Made by a program: the position numbers and the translations under genes. From CAWINY01 sp963837635 (lineage in GTDB: Bacteria > Acidobacteriota > Terriglobia > Terriglobales > Acidobacteriaceae): 64,000 nucleotides of DNA. Under the pieces are notes generated by a model. The model searched no databases and was not told where the DNA came from. It was given only the letters and a program-made list of their open reading frames with translations. This document shows positions 18,558 to 29,900 of the stretch, in pieces. The stretch covers positions 124,001-188,000 of the forward strand of contig CAWINY010000007.1 in the NCBI GenBank assembly GCA_963837635.1, in the 5' to 3' direction. Positions within the stretch are counted from its first letter, which is position 1; every line of letters starts with the position of its first letter.

Positions 18558-18565
18558 GTTTTTTG

Positions 18566-18882
18566 CGAATCGATTGGTACCCACACGATCTAGTGTAGTG
18601 CGTCATACAGACGGACCTTGAAGTTCTTGGTAGAAACACAAGATGCTTTGGCTCAGGGGCTCGCGAAGGACCCTCACTCCTCTCACCCAACGGATTAGCA
18701 CTTAGTAGCTATGCCCGGCGGGCTTACACTTTTGGCCTAATTCTTTCAGGGTGACAAAATCGACTAGTCCATGAGGAGAGTTGCCACGACCGAAGCGCCG
18801 GCGCACTCTTGGTTTGAGCTTTTTGAGTAGTCACAACAACTAGGCGACTTGGCAGTCTTTCCAAGAAGGAGCACCCATCGCA
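18566..18882. other. Gap between ISL3 element and DsbA-like gene
   Basis: The first bases are the original flank of tandem copy 3 (CGAATCGATTGG). The rest holds no supported gene. The promoter of the DsbA-like gene should lie in its right part. Confidence 0.4.
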
Positions 18883-19899
18883 ATGAGATGCTGGGGAAGT
18901 TTTCTAGTCGGTTTGATTTTGTGGACACTTAGCCCCGTAGCCTTTGGCCAAAATCCCGATGAAGTCGTGGCGGAGATCAACAACACCAAGATTACCCGTG
19001 CGGAACTGGACAAGGAGGAGGCGAGCAAACTCCTTCAGGCCCGTTACCAGGTTTTCATGGCGGAAGGCAAGGCGCTGGGCGATCTCATCGACCAGCGTTT
19101 GCTGAATATGGAGGCCGAGCGGCAGCACCTTACGGTGCAGCAACTGTTGGACCGGGAAATCACAAGCAAGGTCAAGGATCCATCTGAGGATCAGCTCCGG
19201 GCCTATTACGAAGACTCCGACAGCAATGAACCCTATGAGACACAACGCGGAAAGATTCTGGACGCGGTTCGCGAGCACCGCATCGCCAAGGCGCGGGCTG
19301 CCTACCTGCAGCAGATTCATGGGCAATCCAATGTGCTGATCACCCTGGCGCCTCCCATGGCGCAAGTTCCGGTCGGCGATGCGCCCCGCCTCGGTGGCGC
19401 CGACGCTCCCGTGCGGCTGATTGAATTTGCCGACTACCAGTGCCCGTATTGCGCCAAGGTCCATCCCTATGTGCTGAAACTGCATGAAGAGTTCGGTGAC
19501 CAGATCGCCATTTACTTCAAGGACCTGCCGCTACCGATGCACAACTATGCCCGGAAGGCGGCCGAAGCGGCGCATTGCGCGGCGGCGCAGGGGAAGTTTT
19601 GGGAATATCACGATCGCCTATTCACTACCAACGCACTGGACGTCCCGCAATTGAAAAAGGATGCGCGCGACCTGGGTCTGGAAGGCACAACCTTCGATAA
19701 GTGTTTGGACACGAGCGAGCAGGCGGCCGCAGTACAGAAAGATTATACGCAGGCACAACAACTGGGGCTAAGCGGCACGCCCAGCTTCTTCGTAGAGGGG
19801 CACTACATCTCCGGGGCAATGGACTACAAAACGCTACGCGAGCTGGTGGTCCAGCAGCTCAATGCCAAGCATATCGTACCTCAGATCGCAAAGAAGTAG
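18883..19899 (+). CDS. Exported DsbA-like thiol oxidoreductase with SurA-N-like domain
   Basis: This 338-residue protein has a signal peptide (MRCWGSFLVGLILWTLSPVAFG). The first third (about residues 25-150, VVAEINNTKITRAELDKEEA onward) looks like the N-terminal chaperone domain of SurA/PpiD proteins. The rest is a thioredoxin-fold DsbA domain with the active-site motif DYQCPYCAKVHPYV (C-P-Y-C) and a cis-proline region SGTPSFFVEGHYISG. It should oxidise or isomerise disulfides in the periplasm and may bind unfolded exported proteins. The fusion of a chaperone-like and a DsbA-like part is seen in some bacteria. Here it lies 1.8 kb downstream of three six-cysteine secreted proteins, which suggests a client relationship, although an IS now lies between them. 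The ATG at 18883 has a weak upstream purine-rich site (AAGAAGGAG). Confidence 0.85.
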   Translation: MRCWGSFLVGLILWTLSPVAFGQNPDEVVAEINNTKITRAELDKEEASKLLQARYQVFMAEGKALGDLIDQRLLNMEAERQHLTVQQLLDREITSKVKDPSEDQLRAYYEDSDSNEPYETQRGKILDAVREHRIAKARAAYLQQIHGQSNVLITLAPPMAQVPVGDAPRLGGADAPVRLIEFADYQCPYCAKVHPYVLKLHEEFGDQIAIYFKDLPLPMHNYARKAAEAAHCAAAQGKFWEYHDRLFTTNALDVPQLKKDARDLGLEGTTFDKCLDTSEQAAAVQKDYTQAQQLGLSGTPSFFVEGHYISGAMDYKTLRELVVQQLNAKHIVPQIAKK

Positions 19900-20001
19900 A
19901 TGGGGACAGTTGTGATGGTTCCCGCTGGCTGCGGCCAGTGATCCGGGGAAGTAGGACTATTGGCCTGGTGATGAAGAATGTATAGACAAGAGGAGAAAAG
20001 A

Positions 20002-20715
20002 ATGAGAAAGGCGTGGGTTGGAATTGTCATGGTGTTGGTGATGGGCTGCTATGTCTGGGCAGCCGGTGAGGATCTGGCACAACTAAGAAAGAAGGCCGAA
20101 GCCGGAGATGTCGATGCGCAGGTCGAACTTGGCAATAAGTACGCCCTTGGGGTGGGGGGGGTATCTCGCAATATCCCCGAAGCGGCAAAATGGATCCGCA
20201 TGGCAGCCGAGAAGGGAAACGCGGATGCGCAAAACAAGTTTGCCATTATGAATGAAGGCGGGTATGGTGTCCCGCGCGATCCGAAGGCGGCGGTGAGCTG
20301 GTTCGAAAAAGCCGCTCAGCAGGGCAACACGAATGCTGAACAGCGGCTAGCGTTTTGTTATCGAAGCGGAACGTACGTCGATAAGAGTGCTACCAAAGCG
20401 GTTAAGTATTACCAGATGGCTGCGGAAGCCGGCGTCCCCGACGCGCAAGTGCTATTAGGTTTGATCTACGAAACGGGCCTAGACGAGGTGCAGCACGACT
20501 ACGCTCTAGCTCTGAAATGGCTGCACAAGGCGGCAGATCAAGGCAACGGCAATGCGGAATACACGATCGGCTCCATGTACGAACAGGGATTAGGGGTTCC
20601 TTCCAGTCAACCTCAGGCAATTGAATGGTACCAACGGGCAAGCAGGCACGGGCAGATCCAGGCTCGCGTAGTTCTGCAAACGATGGGAATTACTCCCGAA
20701 GAGGCTAAGAAGTAA
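20002..20715 (+). CDS. Exported Sel1-like repeat protein
   Basis: The protein is 237 residues from the ATG at 20002, which follows AGGAGA at 19991-19996. It has a signal peptide (MRKAWVGIVMVLVMGCYVWA). At least five Sel1/SLR-type repeats of about 36 residues follow, for example AEAGDVDAQVELGNKYALG, GVPRDPKAAVSWFEKAAQQG, YYQMAAEAGVPDAQVLLGLI and YALALKWLHKAADQGNGNAE. Such repeats form a superhelical protein-binding scaffold, usually in the periplasm. It is probably co-transcribed with the DsbA-like gene 102 bp upstream. The partner is unknown. Confidence 0.85.
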   Translation: MRKAWVGIVMVLVMGCYVWAAGEDLAQLRKKAEAGDVDAQVELGNKYALGVGGVSRNIPEAAKWIRMAAEKGNADAQNKFAIMNEGGYGVPRDPKAAVSWFEKAAQQGNTNAEQRLAFCYRSGTYVDKSATKAVKYYQMAAEAGVPDAQVLLGLIYETGLDEVQHDYALALKWLHKAADQGNGNAEYTIGSMYEQGLGVPSSQPQAIEWYQRASRHGQIQARVVLQTMGITPEEAKK

Positions 20716-20972
20716 GCTGGCCGCCCGCAGTTAGCGGCTCGCATAGTTATCTCACTCTTTCGCTTGTCTTAATGGGTGGCTACAAAAAAGCGTACTGTGG
20801 GCTCTTGCCGGTGGTTGTTGGCAGATCACCGGCAGCCACCATCAACTTGAGACTTTCACCGCACGCTATGCATGCAACTGTTCGCAGTATCCATAAACCG
20901 GAAATGAGAACTCGTTGGGAGTTGTGGGGGCCGAACCTAGGGCCACATATTCTTCAAGGGGGTTGGGCTGCC

Positions 20973-23900
20973 ATGACAACGCGGTCTTTTCACGCGCTTC
21001 TGTGCCTTATTGCTATCACCGTGAGTTGCGGCCTGGTTGGTTGCGGTGGTGGCAGTAGGCCGCACACTCCGACCCTTACACCTGGTACTGTTACACCTGG
21101 TACACCTGGTTCTGCTTACCAGCAAGATCCGGCGGCGTCCGTTTCCGTTAGCTCCGACAATTGTCCGGGCGGAAGCTGTACCATCACGATCACGGGATAC
21201 CTCACTCGGTTCGTCCAGGGCGCTACGACCGTGGACTTTGGACCAGGTATTACCGTGGGGGCGGTCACCGTCAATAGCCCAACCAGCGCGACCGTGCAGG
21301 TGCAAATCGCGCAAGCCGCCCCGGGCCTGCGACAGATTGTGGTCAGCACGAACGGGCATCGCTCGTCCGCCACGTTCCAAGTGCCCTCGTCCGGGTTCGG
21401 GCCGGTGGCCAACGCCGGGCCGCAGCAGTCTGCCGCGGTTGGACGCACCGTGGAACTGGATGGCAGTCACTCCACCTGTACGAGTTCCAACGGTTCTTGT
21501 CTGCTCGGTTTCCAGTGGTCCTTCTTGTCGGTGCCCACGGGTAGCGGCGCCCAGTTGAGCAATCCCGGCGACCCGAATCCTATCTTTACCGTCGATAAGG
21601 CGGGCAATTACATATTGCAACTCGCCGCAAGTGGCAGTACACAGTCGGTGAGCCCGGCCAATACGGCCGCGCGAGCAGCAGCGGCCGTGCCAGCAGCAAG
21701 CAGCGCAGGTAGCGCAAGCACGCTGGCATCCGTCGTTATCACCACTGGTGATACCAGTCCGGTGGCAAATGCCGGGCCCGGCCAGTTGGTGAACGTGAGC
21801 GATACAGTACACCTGGATGGCAGTGCCTCCAGCGATGCGGATGGAGACAAGCTTACTTATCAATGGGCGTTGCTTTCCGCGCCCCCGGGAAGCATTGCGG
21901 CATTGTCGGACGCTACATCGGTAGCACCCACTTTCGTGGCCGACAAGGCGGGCGCGTATCAGTTGCAACTGACGGTGAACGACGGCCATGGCAATAGCGC
22001 CAGCGACACCGTACAAATCAGCACTAATAATGACGTGCCTCCTATAGCGGACGCCGGCGCCGACCAACAGGTGGCGGCGGGTAACACGGTACAGCTGGAC
22101 GGCAGCCAATCGTCGGCTGCGGATCCGCACGATAACGATAAGCTCACCTACGCCTGGAGTTTCACCTTCCAGCCTACCAACAGCAGCACGGCCACGCTTA
22201 GCGCGGCCAATATCGCGAAGCCAACGTTCGTCCCCGACGTGCCCGGGGCGTATGGCCTGCAGTTGGTGGTCACCGATACCACGACCACGCCCAACCTCAA
22301 CAGCACCCCGGCGACGGTAATGATTACTACCGATAGTAATAGTATCCGGCCGGTAGCGGTGGCGGGAAAGGCGCAGGCGGTGCCAATGGGCACTACGGTG
22401 CAACTGGACGGGAGCGGCTCGACGGGCGCGCCGACGACTTATCTATGGTCCTTATTGAGCACGCCGGCGGGCAGCAAAGCCGCGCTGAGTGACGCAACCC
22501 AATCAAAACCTGCGTTTGTGGCCGATCTGCCGGGCTTCTACGTGGCCCAGTTAATCGTAGCCGACAGCAGTCTGACGAGTTACCCGAGCACAGTGTCGAT
22601 CCAAGCGACGGTGCCAGGAATCACGTTCAGCCCCAATGCGGTGGCTTTTGGCAATCAGACAGCGGGCCAGACGAGCAATTCCCAGCCGGTGGTGATCACC
22701 AATACCGGCACGGGCGAGTTGACTATCACGGACTTGCAGATCACGGGCGCCAATGTGTCTGACTTTTTCCCCCCAACGGCGGCGAGTCTGCCGGTGAAGG
22801 TTCCCCCGAATGAGCAGACTACGGTGAATGTGACGTTCACACCAAGAGCACTGGGGAGCCGCACTGCGAACCTGACGGTCACCGACAACGCTCCTGGCAG
22901 TCCCCATGCAGTGGTGTTGAGTGGCACGGGCGTGGCGGGTTTGCCGACGAGCGTCACCGCCGCCACCAGCAGTACGCCGCAAAGTGTTGCGATCAACAGC
23001 GCGTTTGCGCCGCTGCAGGTGACAGTAAAGGATGCACGCGATTTCCCGGTAAGCGGAGTGACGGTGACATTCACAGCTCCAGCTTCCGGGAGCGGAGCAA
23101 GCGGCACATTTGCGGGCGGGAACACGGCGACCACGAATGCAGACGGAGTAGCCACGGCCCCCACGTTCACCGCGAATGGCACCGCAGGGCAGTACACGGT
23201 AACCGCGACTGTATCGGGCTTAACCTCAGTCAGTTTCTCGCTGACGAACCTTACTGGTTCTCCACACAGCATCGTAACCACCGCAGGCACACCCCAGAAC
23301 GTTGTAGTCAAAGCCGCTTTTGCACCGCTTCAAGTGACGGTGAAGGATACCGGGGGCAACCTGCTGAACGGGGTCACCGTGACCTTCGCAGCCCCTACGA
23401 GCGGAGCCAGCGGCACATTTGCGGGCGGGGTGAACACGGCGACCACGAATGCACAAGGAGTAGCCACGGCCCCCACGTTTACCGCGAATAGCGTCGCGGG
23501 ACAGTACTCGGTAACCGCCAGTGTGGCGGGCGTGGCAACGCCAGCCAGTTTCTTGCTCACCAACACGGCCGGGCCGGCCACACGCTTGTCGGTCAGCGCC
23601 CCAGGTTCAGCCACGGCGGGCACAGCCATTAGCTTCACGGTAACGGCGCTGGATGCCAGCAACAATACGGTTAGCGGCTACAACGGTACGGTGAATTTCA
23701 CCAGCAGCGACACGCAGGCGGTACTGCCGGCCAATGCCACGTTGACGAATGGCACGGGAACCTTCAGCGCCACGCTGAAGACCGCGGGCACGCAGACTCT
23801 GACCGCCACCGATACGGTGCATTCCACGATTGCCGGCACCTCGAACAACCTCACGGTGGGTGCGGGAGCGGTCACGCATTTGTCGGTCAGCGCCCCAGGC

Positions 23901-26900
23901 TCGGCCACGGCGGGCACAGCCATTAGCTTCACGGTAACGGCGCTGGATGCCAGCAACAATACGGTTAGCGGCTACACCGGCACAGTGCACTTCACCAGCA
24001 GCGACGCGCAGGCGGTACTGCCAGCCAACACCACGCTGACGAATGGCACGGGAACCTTCAGCGCCACGCTGAAGACCGCGGGCACGCAGACTCTGACCGC
24101 CACCGACACGGTGCATTCCACGATTGCCGGCACCTCGAACAACCTCACGGTGGGTGCGGGGGCGGCCACGCACTTGTCGGTCAGCGCTCCGGGTTCGGCC
24201 ACTGCGGGCGCGGCCATTAGCTTCACCGTAACGGCTTTGGATACCGGCAACAACACGGTTAGCGGCTACACCGGCACGGTGCATTTCACCAGCAGCGACG
24301 CGCAGGCGGTGCTGCCGGCCAACACCACACTGACGAATGGCACGGGAACCCTCAGCGCCACGCTGAAGACTGCAGGCCCGCAGACTCTGACGGCCACCGA
24401 CACGGTGACCAACTCGATCACCGGCACCTCGATCAACATCACGGTGGGCACGGGAGTGGCAGCCTCGGTCACGGCCACTGCGGGTACGCCGCAGAGCGCA
24501 ACGATAAGCCAGAGTTTTGCAACGGCGCTGCAGGCCACGGTGAAGGATGCGTACGGCAATCCGGTGAGCGGAGCGACAGTGACGTTCGCGGCACCGGCAA
24601 CTGGGGCCAGTGGTACGTTTGCGAACGGAACCAACACGACGACCGCCACCACGAATACGCAAGGCATAGCGACTGCGTCAACGTTCACCGCGAACAGCAT
24701 CGCGAACATCGCAGGGCCGTACACGGTAACGGCAACCGTATCGGGCGTAGCAAGCTCAGCCAGCTTCTTGATGACCAACCTGCATGGTTCTCCAACCAGC
24801 ATAGCGGCCACCTCGGGCAACGGACAGAGCGTTGTGGTCAACAACAGTTTTGTAACGCTCTTGCAGGCGACGGTGAAGGATGCGAGCGGCAATCCGGTGA
24901 GCGGAGTAGTGGTTACCTTTACCGCGCCATCCGGGAGCGTGGCCAGCGGCACGTTTACCGGCGGAGGAAGAACCGCCACGGCCAGCACGGATACGACGGG
25001 CGTTGCGACTGCGGTGGTCTTCTCCGCGAATAGCATCGCCGGACAGTACTCGGTAACCGCCAGTGTGGCGGGCGTGTCGACGCCGGCCAGTTTCTCGCTC
25101 ACCAACACGGCCGGGCCGGCCACACGCTTGTCGGTCAGCGCCCCAGGTTCGGCCACGGCGGGCACAGCCATTAGCTTCACGGTAACGGCGCTGGATGCCA
25201 GCAACAATACGGTTAGCGGCTACACCGGCACGGTGAATTTCACCAGCAGCGACACACAGGCGGTACTGCCGGCCAATGCCACGTTGACGAATGGCACGGG
25301 AACCTTCAGCGCCACGCTGAAGACCGCGGGCACGCAGACTCTGACCGCCACCGACACGGTGCATTCCACGATTGCCGGCACCTCGAACAACCTCACGGTG
25401 GGTGCGGGAGCGGTCACGCATTTGTCGGTCAGCGCCCCAGGCTCGGCCACGGCGGGCACAGCTATTAGCTTCACGGTAACGGCGCTGGATGCCAGCAACA
25501 ATACGGTTAGCGGCTACACCGGCACAGTGCACTTCACCAGCAGCGACGCGCAGGCGGTACTGCCAGCCAACACCACGCTGACGAATGGCACGGGAACCTT
25601 CAGCGCCACGCTGAAGACCGCGGGCACGCAGACTCTGACCGCCACCGACACGGTGCATTCCACGATTGCCGGCACCTCGAACAACCTCACGGTGGGTGCG
25701 GGGGCGGCCACGCACTTGTCGGTCAGCGCTCCGGGTTCGGCCACTGCGGGCGCGGCCATTAGCTTCACCGTAACGGCTTTGGATACCGGCAACAACACGG
25801 TTAGCGGCTACACCGGCACGGTGCATTTCACCAGCAGCGACGCGCAGGCGGTGCTGCCGGCCAACACCACACTGACGAATGGCACGGGAACCCTCAGCGC
25901 CACGCTGAAGACTGCAGGCCCGCAGACTCTGACGGCCACCGACACGGTGACCAACTCGATCACCGGCACCTCGATCAACATCACGGTGGGCACGGGAGTG
26001 GCAGCCTCGGTCACGGCCACTGCGGGTACGCCGCAGAGCGCAACGATAAGCCAGAGTTTTGCAACGGCGCTGCAGGCCACGGTGAAGGATGCGTACGGCA
26101 ATCCGGTGAGCGGAGCGACAGTGACGTTCGCGGCACCGGCAACTGGGGCCAGTGGTACGTTTGCGAACGGAACTAACACGACGACCGCCACCACGAATAC
26201 GCAAGGCATAGCGACTGCGTCAACGTTCACCGCGAACAGCATCGCGAACATCGCAGGGCCGTACACGGTAACGGCAACCGTATCGGGCGTAGCAAGCTCA
26301 GCCAGCTTCTTGATGACCAACCTGCATGGTTCTCCAACCAGCATAGCGGCCACCTCGGGCAACGGACAGAGCGTTGTGGTCAACAACAGTTTTGTAACGC
26401 TCTTGCAGGCGACGGTGAAGGATGCGAGCGGCAATCCGGTGAGCGGAGTAGTGGTTACCTTTACCGCGCCATCCGGGAGCGTGGCCAGCGGCACATTTAC
26501 CGGCGGAGGAAGAACCGCCACGGCCAGCACGGATACGACGGGCGTTGCGACTGCGGTGGTCTTCTCCGCGAATAGCATCGCCGGACAGTACTCGGTAACC
26601 GCCAGTGTGGCGGGCGTGTCGACGCCGGCCAGTTTCTCGCTGACCAACACGGCCGGGCCGCTGAGCAAGTTGGTCTTCACCACCACCCCCTTTGCGGTAG
26701 CTGCCGGGGTCTGTTCGGGACAAGTAACCGTACAAGCCCAGGACCAGTACAACAACCCAGTGACTACCGGGACCGGTGGCATTACCATCGGGGTCGCGAC
26801 GAGCAGCAGCAGTAGTGGCAAGTTCTACATTGGGAACAGTTGCGGCGGGAGTGCAGTGACTACTGTATCGATTCCCAATGGATCGACGTCGGTTTCCTTC

Positions 26901-29900
26901 TCCTACCAGGATACGGCATTCGGCACGCCCACGCTGACGGCGAGCAGTGGGAGCATTAGCGGCACGCAGAAAGAGACGATATCGGCAGCGTCGATCAGCC
27001 AGTTCGCCGTGGTGGCGCCCGCGTCGGCGGTTGCAGGAACACCAATCTCCGTGACGGTAACGGCGCAGGACAGCTTCGGCAACACGGTAACCGGCTACAC
27101 CGGTACGGTACATTTCACATTCGGCACCAGCGATACGGGAGCAACGTCTACCAATTACACCTTCTCGAGTGCCGATAATGGCAGCAAGGCGCTCAGCTTC
27201 ACCCTAACCACGGCGGCGAGCGGCCAGACAATCGGGGCCAGCGATACCAGTTCGCACACCGGTACCTCCGGCAACATCAACGTAAGCGCGGCCGGGACGA
27301 CGCATCTGGTGGTGGCGGCCCAAGGCCCGGCCACGGCCGGCTCGGCCTTTAACTTCACGGTGACGGCCAAGGACACCTACAACAACACAGTTAGCGGCTA
27401 CACCGGCACGGTGCATTTCACCAGCAGCGACGCGCAGGCGGTGCTGCCGGCCAATTACACCTTCACGATGTTGGATCAGGGTGTACACGTATTCAGCGGC
27501 GTCACGCTGAAGACGGCGGGCACGCAAACCGTTACCGCCACCGACACCGTGGCCAGCTCGATCACCGGGAGCTCGGGCGGCATCACGGTGAACGCCGGGG
27601 CGGCCACCCACTTCGTGGTGAACGCGTCCTCGCCGGCGACGGCGGGCAGCGCCTTCAGCTTCACGGTGACGGCACAGGATGCTTATAACAACACCGCCAC
27701 CGGCTACAGCGGGACGGTGCACTTCACCAGTTCGGACGGGCAGGCGGTGTTGCCAGCCGACTCCACACTGACTAATGGTGCGAGAACCTTCAGCGCCACG
27801 CTGAAGACCACGGGCGCGCAGACGATCACGGCCACCGACACGGTGACCAACTCGATCACCGCCACCTCGAACAGCATCTCGGTGAGCGCAGGGGCGGCGA
27901 CGCATTTCACGGTCAGTGCGCCCACGACAACGACCTCGGGAGTGACTTTCAACAACCTGGTAGTGACAGCGCTGGATGCCAGCAACAATACAGTTAGCGG
28001 CTACACCGGCACGGTGCATTTCACCAGCAGCGACACGCAGGCGGTACTACCGGCCAACACCACGCTGACGAATGGCACGGGAACCTTCAGCGCCACGCTG
28101 AAGACCGCGGGCACGCAGACGATCACCGCCACCGACACGACCAACTCGATCACCGCCACCTCGAACAGCATCTCGGTGAGCGCGGGGTCGGCGACGCATT
28201 TCACGGTCAGTGCGCCCACGACAGCGACGGCGGGAGTGGCTTTCAACAACCTGGTAGTGACGGCGCTGGATGCCAGCAACAATACAGTTACCAGCTATAG
28301 CGGCACGGTACACTTCATCAGCTCCGACGGGCAGGCGGTGTTGCCAGCCGACTCCACACTGACTAATGGTGCGAGAACCTTCAGCGCCACGCTGAAGAGC
28401 GCGGGCACGCAGACGATCACCGCCACCGACACGACCAACTCGATCACCGCCACCTCGAACATCTCGGTGAGCGCGGGGTCGGCGACGCATTTCACGGTCA
28501 GTGCGCCCACGACAGCGACGGCGGGAGTGGCTTTCAACAACCTGGTAGTGACGGCGCTGGATGCCAGCAACAATACAGTTACCAGCTATAGCGGCACGGT
28601 ACACTTCATCAGTTCCGACGGTCAGGCGGTGTTGCCAGCCAACTCCACACTGACTAATGGCGCGAGAACCTTCAGCGCCACGCTGAAGACGGCGGGGACG
28701 CAGACGATCACCGCCACCGACACGGTGACCAACTCGATCACCGCCACCTCGAACAGCATCTCGGTGAGCGCGGGATCGGCGACGCATTTCACGGTCAGTG
28801 CGCCCACGACAGCGACGGCGGGAGTGGCTTTCAACAACCTGGTAGTGACGGCGCTGGATGCCAGCAACAATACGGTTACCAGCTATAGCGGCACGGTACA
28901 CTTCATCAGTTCCGACGGTCAGGCGGTGTTGCCAGCCGACTCCACACTGACGAATGGTGCGAGAACCTTCAGCGCCACGCTGAAGACGGCGGGCGCGCAG
29001 ACGATCACCGCCACCGACATGGTGACCAACTCGATCACCGCCACCTCGAACAGCATCTCGGTGAGCGCGGGATCGGCGACGCACTTCACGGTCAGTGCGC
29101 CCACGACAACGACCTCGGGAGTGGCTTTCAACAACCTGGTAGTGACGGCCAAGGACGCCAACAACAACACGGTGACCAGCTACACCGGCACGGTACACTT
29201 CACCAGCTCCGACGGGCAGGCGGTACTACCGGCCAACACCACGCTGACGAATGGCACGGTAACCTTCAGCGCCACGCTGAAGACCGTGGGCGCGCAGACG
29301 ATTACCGCCACCGACACGGTGACCAACTCGATCACCGCCACCTCGAACAGCATCTCGGTGAGCGCGGGATCGGCGACGCATTTCACGGTCAGTGCGCCCA
29401 CGACAACGACCTCGGGAGTGGCTTTCAACAACCTGGTAGTGACGGCGCTGGATGCCAGCAACAATACAGTTAGCGGCTACACCGGCACGGTGCATTTCAC
29501 CAGCAGCGACACGCAGGCGGTACTACCGGCCAACACCACGCTGACGAATGGCACGGGAACCTTCAGCGCCACGCTGAAGACGGCGGGTGCGCAGACGATC
29601 ACGGCCACCGACACGGTGACCAACTCGATCACCGCCACCTCGAACAACATCACGGTGGGTGTAGGGGCGGTCACGCACTTGTCGGTCAGCGCCCCAGGCA
29701 CGGCCACGGCGGGCACGTCCTTTAGCTTCACGGTGACGGCGCTGGATGCGGGCAACAACACGGTTAGCGGCTACAGCGGCACGGTGCACTTCACCAGCAG
29801 CGACACGCAGGCGGGGGCGGGGGCGGGGCTGCCGATCGACGCCAAGCTGAGCAACGGCGTTGGCGGCTTCGCTGCCATCCTGAAGACCGCGGGCCCGCAG

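Noticed and set aside
23499..29660. Regularly spaced repeats as a CRISPR array
   Set aside because: The units are about 295 bp or larger, lie in one coding frame and encode Ig-like modules. There are no short palindromic repeats with unique spacers and no cas genes.
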